This document shows positions 54,269 to 62,222 of a stretch of 64,000 nt of DNA, piece after piece; positions within the stretch are counted from its first letter, which is position 1; each line of letters begins with the position of its first letter. Source of the stretch: Lachnospiraceae bacterium (lineage in GTDB: Bacteria > Bacillota > Clostridia > Lachnospirales > Lachnospiraceae). Position numbers and translations under genes: made by a program. A model generated the notes under the pieces. It was not told the DNA's origin. It worked only from the letters and a program-made list of their open reading frames with translations, and made no database searches. Location: contig JAFRYE010000035.1 of NCBI GenBank assembly GCA_017441265.1, positions 28,099 through 92,098 on the forward strand, in the 5' to 3' direction.

Positions 54269-54346
54269 AGTTCACTCCTGCCCCGAGGCCGTTGTTTGAC
54301 GCGGAATCTCCGCATTCGTCCGAACTTCGGGACTTTATCGCTTCTC

Positions 54347-54375
54347 AGTGTAACAATCTTTGGCGGTGTTGTCAA
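54347..54375 (-). promoter_or_regulatory. Promoter of the fusion-aroQ-peptidase unit
   Basis: TTGACA (54370-54375), 17 bp, TACACT (54347-54352) on the minus strand. The -35 box overlaps the last codons and stop of the TelA gene. Confidence 0.75.
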
Positions 54376-55427
54376 TCGGATTCCGACCGGTCTGTGAGCA
54401 GTCCGATCTGAAGCTCGCGGTCGATCCGCGAAAGCTCGTGCTCGACGTTTTCCCTCTTCATGCGGTTCTCATTCTGGATCCGCATGACCTCATCCAGACT
54501 CTCGATCAACGCCCGGTTGGTCTCCTCGAGCGTCTCCACACGGATGGACTCCTCGCCGTACGCACGCTGCGTCTCCGCCGTGACGTTCTTTAAGTTCTGC
54601 GCATTCTGAACGAGCAGGCGGTTGGTCATCTCATTGACGGAGCGATCCGTCTCCAGCGCCTGTCTGGCGTGCTCCGCACCCAAAGCCAGCACGATCTGGC
54701 TTTTCCACAGCGGGATCGTCGTATACAGCGTGGATTGCAGTTTGTCCGCGATCATCGCAAAATTGGTCTGCAGCATGCGGATCTGCGCCGCCTGCTGGCG
54801 CGAGATCACCCGCGTCGTGGCAAGTTCCGTGGCTCTCTTCTCCAGCCGGTCGATGATCGCATTCCGCCAGGAGTCGTCGACCGCGTTGTCCTCGGAGTTC
54901 ATCGCCTGCTCGCGCAGTTCCTCCGCCTTCAGTTTCACTGCCGCGATCTGGACCGCCGCATCCCTGTAATACTCCTCGTTCAGGTCAAACAGCTGATTGA
55001 GAAGCGCGCAGTCCTTAAACAGCCGAACCTGGTGATCCTCTAACGCCACCGCAACCCGATCGACGTTTTTGGATGCCTCATCGTACTGTTTGCGCACAGC
55101 GACGGCACGGTTGCGCTTCTTCCAGAACGCAAGACGCAATCCCCGGTCCGCCGGGTTCTCGTTGATGTCCACTAAGGTAGCGATCGTCGATTTCATCAGA
55201 TCGTCGACGTCGTTGATCGCCGAGGAGTTCAGATTGTTGATGACCATTTGCGACAGCTCCGCCATATGCTTTTGCGTGTCGCTGCCGAATTGGGTAATGC
55301 AGGCAATATTGGACACATCCAGCTCCGTCAGGGCGCTCTCGACCGCCGGCAGCTGGCTCTCCGAAAGGTCGGAAAGATCGTTGTCCACAATGACACGCAA
55401 ATACTTGATTTCAGTTTTTTCGTCCAT
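54372..55427 (-). CDS. TelA-family toxic anion resistance protein
   Basis: A 351-residue helical protein of the TelA/KlaA (tellurite resistance) family: QFGSDTQKHMAELSQMVINN, RRLAFWKK-like NPADRGLRLAFWKKRNR, LQSTLYTTIPLWKSQIVLALG and LVQNAQNLKNVTAE are all family phrases. TelA proteins are cytoplasmic and long coiled coils; their real role is unknown, with links to tellurite, nisin and envelope stress. It is the last gene of the four-gene operon, 2 bp after the vWA-like gene. Confidence 0.92.
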   Translation of the reverse strand: MDEKTEIKYLRVIVDNDLSDLSESQLPAVESALTELDVSNIACITQFGSDTQKHMAELSQMVINNLNSSAINDVDDLMKSTIATLVDINENPADRGLRLAFWKKRNRAVAVRKQYDEASKNVDRVAVALEDHQVRLFKDCALLNQLFDLNEEYYRDAAVQIAAVKLKAEELREQAMNSEDNAVDDSWRNAIIDRLEKRATELATTRVISRQQAAQIRMLQTNFAMIADKLQSTLYTTIPLWKSQIVLALGAEHARQALETDRSVNEMTNRLLVQNAQNLKNVTAETQRAYGEESIRVETLEETNRALIESLDEVMRIQNENRMKRENVEHELSRIDRELQIGLLTDRSESD

Positions 55428-55429
55428 TC

Positions 55430-56401
55430 CTACTCCTCTTCCGTTTCATAGTTCGGTACTGCGATCATCTTGTCCAGATTGAGGTTCCTCAGAAAGCTGT
55501 CGGCGTCGCGGAAAATGTTCTCTCCCGTGATCCCGAGGCTCTGCGGCGTTCCGATAAAGATCTGTGTTCTCTTCGCCCGCCGCTGCGTGGCCGCTGCCCT
55601 CTCCGTGAGTTTTCGCTCGACGGGGATCTTCCAATGCTTGTTGAGGAACAGCAACTCCTGCAGTTCCCCACCGGTCACCCTGCCGCGTTGTTTTTCGTCC
55701 TGCGTCTCCATCGGCAGCGACGATTTGAGTTTTGTGACGGCGCGGCGAAGAAAGGACTGCCCGCACAGCGGATAGTAGCAGTTGCCCGGATTCAGCCTCT
55801 CCCCGGGTTTCTTCAGCATAACCCCGCACAGATAGATCGTCTGCTGCTCCATGCTGGCCTCAAATGCGCGAAACTCCACGATGAAATCGTTCATCTCCAG
55901 AACACGGACCAGATTGAGAGCAAGGATTCCCCGGTTTCGAACCTGCGCTTCGCTGGTTTTGCCGGTGTATGCAAGATTCAAAAACACCTGCACGACCTTC
56001 TTCTCCTTCGGGCGCGCCATCCGATACATGTTCTTCGGCGCTCCCGCGATGTAAGCCGGCACGTTCGGACGGCTTCCGACAAAAGCGGGGCGCGCGGCAT
56101 TGAACGCCACGTTTCTGCGGTTGATCATCTCCAGACATCGCGCCATCGCCAGGAACTCGCCCCGGCCGTCCTCGGGATTCCCCTCCGGACGAAACGAAGC
56201 ATCAAGGTTTCCGCCGCCGGCGGAAGCCGCATTGTTTCCCGCGATCCGCATCGCCATCGGCACTTCGGCAACTTCCGGCGCATCGAAAAATGCCCGCAGC
56301 CGCCCTACCGACGGGAAACAGAGATTGTACACCTTGTGCGGCCCGAATTGTTCGATTCGAAGATTCCGCAGATCATTTTCCGACAAAGTAGTTGACGCCA
56401 T
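55430..56401 (-). CDS. vWA-like protein, possibly DUF7192-type CobT-like partner
   Basis: A 323-residue protein. VGSRPNVPAYIAGAPKNM and, after it, KVVQVFLNLAYTGKTSEAQ with RGILALNLVRVLEMNDFIVEF look like phage-coded proteins I know as DUF7192. These have a von Willebrand A-like fold and sit next to CobS-like ATPases. The strict MIDAS DxSxS motif is replaced here (NLAYT). The rest is polar with a basic C-terminal part. It starts 15 bp after the AAA+ gene, which supports a chelatase-like ATPase/vWA pair. The family call is from memory. Confidence 0.55.
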   Translation of the reverse strand: MASTTLSENDLRNLRIEQFGPHKVYNLCFPSVGRLRAFFDAPEVAEVPMAMRIAGNNAASAGGGNLDASFRPEGNPEDGRGEFLAMARCLEMINRRNVAFNAARPAFVGSRPNVPAYIAGAPKNMYRMARPKEKKVVQVFLNLAYTGKTSEAQVRNRGILALNLVRVLEMNDFIVEFRAFEASMEQQTIYLCGVMLKKPGERLNPGNCYYPLCGQSFLRRAVTKLKSSLPMETQDEKQRGRVTGGELQELLFLNKHWKIPVERKLTERAAATQRRAKRTQIFIGTPQSLGITGENIFRDADSFLRNLNLDKMIAVPNYETEEE

Positions 56402-56416
56402 TGCTTGTCATCCTCA

Positions 56417-58621
56417 TCAGACGGTCCGGACGGTGTCTCTGCCGTTGATTATCTCCTGGGCACGCTCGTGGAACAGCTTGTAGATTTCCAGACACGGCTT
56501 CGACATTTTCGCCATTCTGTCCCTCAACTGCTTGTCCAGATACTCCAGATAATCCTCGTCCTTCGTCTGTATAAACTCGTATTCAACAATCTTCTTCGCC
56601 GTGAAGCTGCCGTTGTCGAGATACCGGCAGATCCTCGAAGCATCTCGCGTTGTGATGATCCCGGATGCTCCGGCATGAATGTACTTCGCATAGGCGTCCG
56701 TCGCCGCGCGGAAGGCAACCAGGAACTCGAACCAGTCCGGATGATCCTTCATGATGGCCTCTTCCATACGGTTGTCATAACCGACGTAGATCGGCGTGAA
56801 ACGCTGCTGCACCGACTCCTCGATCTTCTCGCGGGAGTTATAGTTGGCGTCCGCTCCGTTGCCCACCGTATTGCCAGCCGCAACGATCCGGAAATTCGGA
56901 TGGCGGGGGACATTTTCCCCGTTCGGGAAGCTGTAGCTCGCGTCCTCCGTGTTGGAGAGGAAGGAGTTCAGTTTCACCGTGGCGCGGCTGTTGCCGTTGT
57001 CGAGCTCGTCGCAAAATGCGATCTTGCCGTATTTGTAGCACCGGTAGAAATTCGGTTTGCTGTAGCCGCCTGCGGCGGTCTGGAAGCCGAGGATGTCATA
57101 CTCCTCGTTGATGTATCCGATATCGACGTGCTCGAGCTCGAGGATCGCCGCGATCTGGCTGACCATGAAGGTCTTGCCGCACCCGGACGGTCCGATCAGA
57201 TACGGATTGGCATTTTCCATCACCGCCGTCAGCACATCGTCGAACATTTTGTGGAACAACACGCCCTCGGAGGCCATCGTCTCCTTGGCCTTCATCGCGG
57301 ATTCAAAACGCGCGGTGAACGGGATCCGCTGATCCAGCAACGGGCATACCGGCGGGATTACCGGTTCCTCCTCATCCGCCTTCGGCATTGCCGGCACACT
57401 GACGCCGTTGAAGGGCACCGCCGTCCCCGAAGGTACCGGCTGCGCAGGGATCTGCACATCTCCGCCCGGCATGGGACTCACGGGAACTTCCCGGATCAGC
57501 ATCAGTCGATTCAGTTTCTCGTTCAGTTCGCGGCTCTCCTCCGCGTTGGACAGCACCTCGCGGATCTGACCGTTATCCCGGAAATAGGACTCGGTCTTCG
57601 CGATCACATCCGACGCCTCCCGGTTCGCCCGGAGAAGCTCCGTACGGACTCCGGAGGCAATGGTATCGGCCTCCTTCCGGAATTCCGAAAGACGTTTCCG
57701 GCTGTCCGCGATCACGCCGTTGACAAGCTCGTCTCGCTCGGCAAACACGGCCATTCTCTGGGTTTCCGTAAAATCCGCATGAGCTTTTTCCATATTCTCG
57801 CGCAGCGAGTTGATGCGGGACGTCACACGAAGCAGCTCCCGGTCGCTGAAATCCTTGATCGATCGCATCGCCGATTCGGATATCTCATTGACGGCTTTTA
57901 GGCGTTCCTCGGAGAGGCTCAGCGCATCGGACAGTCGCTCGGTGGCGATCTCCACGGTATCGATCTTCTGCTCTGCCCTGGCGATCCGCTCCTCGCTCAC
58001 CGAGTAAATGCCGGCGAGATGCCGGAAATCCGCATAGGCTTCCGCGGTGACGGCGTCGTGATCTTCGTTCCCGAAGATCCGCGCCACATACGATGCCATT
58101 GCCGCGGTGAACATCTCCTCGCCCGCGCAGAAACCGCGGATCTTCATCGCATAGTCCAGAATGTATTTGCTCTCTTTGTCCGGTTTCCCGGCCTTCGGCA
58201 CCAGTCTCACAAGGCGCAGGTAGTTCATGGGGTCGTAAAATAAATCAAACAGCCCCGGAATAAAGAATCTCTTCTTCACCACACCGCCGGTGTCAAACAT
58301 CTCGACAAAACAGATGCAGAGCTGGTCGAACCCCGGCGTGCTGTCCTCAAGATAGAACATGTGAGGATAGATCTCCTCCCCGTAGCGGATCGCGCTTGCC
58401 GCAGCATTCCCGTCGAAATCGGGATTTCGCATCACCATCTCCACCACGTCCAGAAACAGCGAGAACGGCCGGATGATCTGTGCATTCGGCTCCTTCTCAT
58501 AGTGTTGGATCAGGTTCGAAAGCTGGTTCCCCATCGGAGAGTTCTTCGCCTTCAGTTCCTGCCGCAGCCGTTCCGCGCGGTTGCTGTCATTTTCCGTTCG
58601 CATCCACGAAAATATGCCCAT
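56417..58621 (-). CDS. CobS/MoxR-like AAA+ ATPase with coiled-coil arm
   Basis: A 734-residue protein. The first 200 residues are helical with no known family. A coiled coil (about 205-385, heptads with SEERIARAEQKIDTVE) and a Pro-rich linker follow. A dynein-related AAA_5 domain has Walker A GPSGCGKT (about 475), Walker B KIAFCDELDN (about 530), sensor 1 RIVAAGNT and an R-finger region (VQQRFTPIYVGY). Such ATPases remodel partners through a vWA protein. The neighbours (vWA-like, TelA, unknown) suggest a four-part machine; target unknown. Confidence 0.88.
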   Translation of the reverse strand: MGIFSWMRTENDSNRAERLRQELKAKNSPMGNQLSNLIQHYEKEPNAQIIRPFSLFLDVVEMVMRNPDFDGNAAASAIRYGEEIYPHMFYLEDSTPGFDQLCICFVEMFDTGGVVKKRFFIPGLFDLFYDPMNYLRLVRLVPKAGKPDKESKYILDYAMKIRGFCAGEEMFTAAMASYVARIFGNEDHDAVTAEAYADFRHLAGIYSVSEERIARAEQKIDTVEIATERLSDALSLSEERLKAVNEISESAMRSIKDFSDRELLRVTSRINSLRENMEKAHADFTETQRMAVFAERDELVNGVIADSRKRLSEFRKEADTIASGVRTELLRANREASDVIAKTESYFRDNGQIREVLSNAEESRELNEKLNRLMLIREVPVSPMPGGDVQIPAQPVPSGTAVPFNGVSVPAMPKADEEEPVIPPVCPLLDQRIPFTARFESAMKAKETMASEGVLFHKMFDDVLTAVMENANPYLIGPSGCGKTFMVSQIAAILELEHVDIGYINEEYDILGFQTAAGGYSKPNFYRCYKYGKIAFCDELDNGNSRATVKLNSFLSNTEDASYSFPNGENVPRHPNFRIVAAGNTVGNGADANYNSREKIEESVQQRFTPIYVGYDNRMEEAIMKDHPDWFEFLVAFRAATDAYAKYIHAGASGIITTRDASRICRYLDNGSFTAKKIVEYEFIQTKDEDYLEYLDKQLRDRMAKMSKPCLEIYKLFHERAQEIINGRDTVRTV

Positions 58622-58645
58622 TGTCGTTATCCTTTTCTCCCGGTC

Positions 58646-59806
58646 TTATTCGCTCAGGAAATACTTTCCCGCCAACTCCGTCTTGTAAATCCCGGAGGCG
58701 CCTGCGATATCCGGCTCAAAATATGTCTCACACCGTCCGTCACGAAGCAATGCCCGTTTCATCCGAACGGAGTTTTTCCGAATGACCGCGTTTGTCTTTG
58801 CATTGTCCGCGATCGTCCACGACATGACTTCCGAATAACCGGCTTCGCAGTACAAAAACGCCGAGCAGAAGTCTTTCTTGGTTACGTCGCGGTACCTGCT
58901 CACTTCCGTCGAAACCGCATACCAAAGCCCCCAGGGAAGCCGGTATGCCTCGGAAAATGCAACGCCCGCAGGAAGCAGTCGCCGCATCCCGTCGTCGGCG
59001 ATCCTCTCAAACGGCTCCGCCGGTATCGTCTCGCGGTTGTAATACACCTGACTGCCTTTGCGGCTCGCCTCGTACGTCGCGTCAAATCCGTCGGCGGCGC
59101 GGCGGAACCGAAACCGTCCCGTCAACTGCGCTTTCACGGCGGAAAATGCCAGATCCACGCTGTCGATATCCGATTTGAAATCGATCCGCAGTTCATCCGC
59201 GGTCTCCGGCCAGTCTCCGATGTGTATGCGGTACTCTCCGCCGCCGTCGCGCGTGACCGTCACCGGATGCAGGGTGTCAGAGCCGCCCTTGTTCAGCACG
59301 ATCGATCCTCTTCCCCGCCAGCCGCAGTGTGTCTTCACGACGGTCGCCTTGTTGCCTGTCAGTTCACAGGCCGACGTCAGCACATATTCCGCGAGAGGAA
59401 GAAACCGCTTAAGATCCAGCGATTCCATGGGAACTTCGGGAGTCACGCTCCCGGTTTTCCGCGCAAATTCCCTCTGAAAATGCGCCTCCTCCGTGTATTG
59501 TCCGCTCTCAAACAACTCCCGCGTCTTTTCGTTCATCAGGATTGCGGAAGGATTTTTCGATTTTTGATAGAGTTCGAAGAGCCGGCCGACCAGCGTCTCG
59601 TAGTAGGGATCCAGCTCGCTCATGGAAATCTGCTCATCATCCCCGTACAAAACCGTCACTGCCGTGCAGCCGTCCCGGTCCGGATCGGTGCCGTGGGCGT
59701 TGCCTTCCTTCCGGCGAACGGCCTCCGTGAACTCGTACACCGCCACCATCCGCAGATTCTCGATCCTCCGGATCGCGATCTCCGTGTCCGTCATCCTGTG
59801 AAACAT
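58646..59806 (-). CDS. Protein of unknown function, first gene of the TelA/AAA+ operon
   Basis: A 386-residue soluble protein with no family that I recognise. Residues 1-120 are helical and charged; residues 160-290 are beta-rich (HPVTVTRDGGGEYRIHIGD, DELRIDFKSDIDSVDLAFS). The end has a CSAFLYCEAGYSEVMSW patch. The beta part could be an immunoglobulin- or TerD-like sandwich, but I cannot support either. GAGG lies just before the ATG, inside a doubled octamer. It is 24 bp upstream of the AAA+ gene. Confidence 0.75.
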   Translation of the reverse strand: MFHRMTDTEIAIRRIENLRMVAVYEFTEAVRRKEGNAHGTDPDRDGCTAVTVLYGDDEQISMSELDPYYETLVGRLFELYQKSKNPSAILMNEKTRELFESGQYTEEAHFQREFARKTGSVTPEVPMESLDLKRFLPLAEYVLTSACELTGNKATVVKTHCGWRGRGSIVLNKGGSDTLHPVTVTRDGGGEYRIHIGDWPETADELRIDFKSDIDSVDLAFSAVKAQLTGRFRFRRAADGFDATYEASRKGSQVYYNRETIPAEPFERIADDGMRRLLPAGVAFSEAYRLPWGLWYAVSTEVSRYRDVTKKDFCSAFLYCEAGYSEVMSWTIADNAKTNAVIRKNSVRMKRALLRDGRCETYFEPDIAGASGIYKTELAGKYFLSE

Positions 59807-59847
59807 ACATTTTCCTCATTTTCCGACAGCGGCTTGATACAACACTA

Positions 59848-59872
59848 CAGAGGCCGCATAACACGGCCTCTG
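59848..59872. terminator. Hairpin after the EF-G-like gene
   Basis: CAGAGGCCG and CGGCCTCTG form a perfect 9-bp stem around a 7-nt loop, 33 bp after the EF-G-like stop. The following minus-strand sequence (TAGTGTTGT) is only moderately T-rich, so some readthrough into the TelA/AAA+ operon is possible. Confidence 0.6.
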
Positions 59873-59904
59873 CAGTAATCAACCTGACTTATCGATTTCA
59901 CGAA

Positions 59905-61992
59905 TTACTCGTCGTCTTCGACCTTCTCGGCCTCATCGATAACCTTAGCCTGAACATCGCTCGGTGCCGGCTCATATCTCGCGAATTCATACGAGTAGTC
60001 GCCGATACCGCCGGTCATGGACCGAAGGTCTGTCGAGTAACCATACAGTTCGGACATCGGGATGTCCGCAATGATCTCCTGTTTTCCGCCCGTGATCGGG
60101 TTCATGCCGAGCACACGGCCACGGCGCTTGCTGAGATCGCCCATGATATCGCCCGTGAACTTGTCCGGAACGACAACCTTCATCGATGCGATCGGCTCGA
60201 GAATGATCGGCGTTGCATCCATGATACCGGCTTTGAACGCCTTGCGGGCTGCCAGTTTGAAGGCCATTTCGTTGGAGTCTACCGGATGGTAGGAACCGTC
60301 GATCAGCGTCGCCTTGATACCGACAACCGGATAACCTGCGAGAGGACCGGCAAGAACGCTCTCCTGCACACCCTTCTCAACCGCCGGGAAGAAGTTTCTC
60401 GGAACGGAACCTCCGAAGATCTTCTCCTCGAAGATGTACGGGGTCTCAAGATCGCCCGAAGGCTCGAAGGTCATGATAACGTCACCGAACTGGCCGGCAC
60501 CGCCGGACTGCTTCTTATGACGACCCTGAACCTGAACCTTCTTGCGGATCGTCTCGCGGTAAGCCACCTTCGGCTTGGAGATGATCACCTCCACCTTGTA
60601 GCGGGACAGAAGCTTGCTCACGGTCACTTCGAGCTGCTGCTCGCCGATGCCGTAGAGAAGCGACTGGCGGTTCTCCTTGTCGTTGACGGTCTTGAGGGTC
60701 TTGTCCTCTTCCATCAACTTGGAGAGAGCCTGCGAAATCTTATCGTCATCGCCCTTATTCTTCGCTTCATAGCGAACGTACGTGTAAGGCACGGACATCT
60801 TGATCGGATCGTAAATGATCGGATTCGCCTTCGTCGAAAGCGTGTCGCCGGTCTGCGTGTCGGAAAGTTTGCCGATCGCACCGATATCACCGGCGTACAG
60901 CTCCTTAACCTCGATCTGCTCCTTGCCGCGCAGAACGTACAGGCGGGACAGTTTTTCCTCAGTGCCCTTGTTCGCGTTGTAGATCACGGAGTCGGACTTG
61001 AGAATGCCGGAGCAAACCTTGATGAGCGAGAACTTACCGATGAACGGATCCGCGATGGTCTTGAAGACGCGAGCGGAGAAATCCTTGTTCGCATCGTAAT
61101 CCGCGAAGAACGTGGTCTCGGTCTTCTGGCTCATACCGGTGATGACATTCTTGTTCGGCGACGGGAAATACTTGTCAATCGCCTGAAGCAACGCAAAGGT
61201 ACCGCGCGCCTGAACGCCGGAACCGCACAGAACAGGAACCATGTCGCAGGTGGCAACGCCGGAGCGGATGGCGTTCTCAATCTCAACCATCGTGAACTCC
61301 TCGCCCTCGAAGAACTTGTTCATCAGATCCTCGCTCGTCTCCGCGATGGACTCCATCAGCGCGTCGCGATATGCGTTCGTGTACTCCATGCAGTACTCGG
61401 GGATGTCACCGTCGACATACTCGCCGAGGTTATTGGAGAAGCGGCGGCCCGCTTTCTTCACGACATTGACGAAACCGATGAACTTCTCGTTCTCACGGAT
61501 CGGGGTGTGGAACGGCGCGATGCGGTTGCCGTAATCGGCCTTCAACGCCTCGACAACGTTTCGGAAGGACGCATTGTCATCGTCCATATCGGTAACGAAG
61601 ATCATGCGGGGCAGTTTAAAACGCTCGCAGATATCCCAGGCCTTCTTCGTGCCGACTTCGATGCCGGCCTTCGCGGAAACCACGATAACGGCGGCATCCG
61701 CTGCACTGACAGCCTCTTCAACCTCACCGACAAAATCGAAATATCCCGGAGTATCCAGGAAGTTTATCTTTGTATCTTCCCAAAGAATAGGCACCAGCGT
61801 AGTGCTGATCGAGAAGAGTCTCTTCTGCTCTTCCTTGTCGTAGTCACTGATCGTATTTCCTTCTTCAACACGGCCCATACGCTTCGTGATGCCCGTCGTA
61901 TATGCCATGGCTTCCACGAGAGTTGTCTTTCCGCAGCCGCCGTGACCCAAAATTGCGACGTTGCGGATCTTCTCGTACTTGTAAGTCTGCAT
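59905..61992 (-). CDS. EF-G-like translational GTPase (EF-G2 type)
   Basis: A 695-residue GTPase with all EF-G domains. The G1 loop is GHGGCGKT (16-23), as in EF-G2-type paralogues, rather than GHVDHGKT. G3 is DTPGYFDF. The G4 motif reads TDMD (about 132-135) where N/T-K-x-D is usual. Domains IV and V (VAYRETI, GGAGQFGDV, DGSYHPVDSNEMAF) are intact. It may be a second EF-G acting in ribosome recycling or under special conditions; canonical FusA would lie elsewhere beside rps genes. GGAGG precedes the ATG. No octamer copy. Confidence 0.9.
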   Translation of the reverse strand: MQTYKYEKIRNVAILGHGGCGKTTLVEAMAYTTGITKRMGRVEEGNTISDYDKEEQKRLFSISTTLVPILWEDTKINFLDTPGYFDFVGEVEEAVSAADAAVIVVSAKAGIEVGTKKAWDICERFKLPRMIFVTDMDDDNASFRNVVEALKADYGNRIAPFHTPIRENEKFIGFVNVVKKAGRRFSNNLGEYVDGDIPEYCMEYTNAYRDALMESIAETSEDLMNKFFEGEEFTMVEIENAIRSGVATCDMVPVLCGSGVQARGTFALLQAIDKYFPSPNKNVITGMSQKTETTFFADYDANKDFSARVFKTIADPFIGKFSLIKVCSGILKSDSVIYNANKGTEEKLSRLYVLRGKEQIEVKELYAGDIGAIGKLSDTQTGDTLSTKANPIIYDPIKMSVPYTYVRYEAKNKGDDDKISQALSKLMEEDKTLKTVNDKENRQSLLYGIGEQQLEVTVSKLLSRYKVEVIISKPKVAYRETIRKKVQVQGRHKKQSGGAGQFGDVIMTFEPSGDLETPYIFEEKIFGGSVPRNFFPAVEKGVQESVLAGPLAGYPVVGIKATLIDGSYHPVDSNEMAFKLAARKAFKAGIMDATPIILEPIASMKVVVPDKFTGDIMGDLSKRRGRVLGMNPITGGKQEIIADIPMSELYGYSTDLRSMTGGIGDYSYEFARYEPAPSDVQAKVIDEAEKVEDDE

Positions 61993-62048
61993 AATGGTAA
62001 TCCTCCAATACTGTTAGTGTTCCGGCCGGAGCCGGAAACCATATGTTG

Positions 62049-62077
62049 ATTTTACCAATTTTTCGAGCAATAATCAA
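62049..62077 (-). promoter_or_regulatory. Promoter of the EF-G-like gene
   Basis: TTGATT (62072-62077), exactly 17 bp, TAAAAT (62049-62054) on the minus strand, about 57 bp before the ATG. An octamer copy (62116-62123) lies just upstream. Confidence 0.7.
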
Positions 62078-62141
62078 TTCTTTTTGTGTATTTTTGCGAA
62101 AAATAATTTTTCGTCGGAAAATGCCCTTCACCCATTGAAAA

Positions 62142-62180
62142 GGGCCGGCGCATGCCGCAAAACCGCGGTCGCGCCGGTCC
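62142..62180. terminator. Terminator after the DUF885 gene
   Basis: GGGCCGGCGC and GCGCCGGTCC pair, with an inner CCGC/GCGG stem. On the minus strand the stem is followed by CTTTTC. It lies about 43 bp after the DUF885 stop. Confidence 0.75.
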
Positions 62181-62222
62181 TTGATCACCGAGTCATTGTC
62201 CTGTAAAGTTCAGTCTTTTTGC

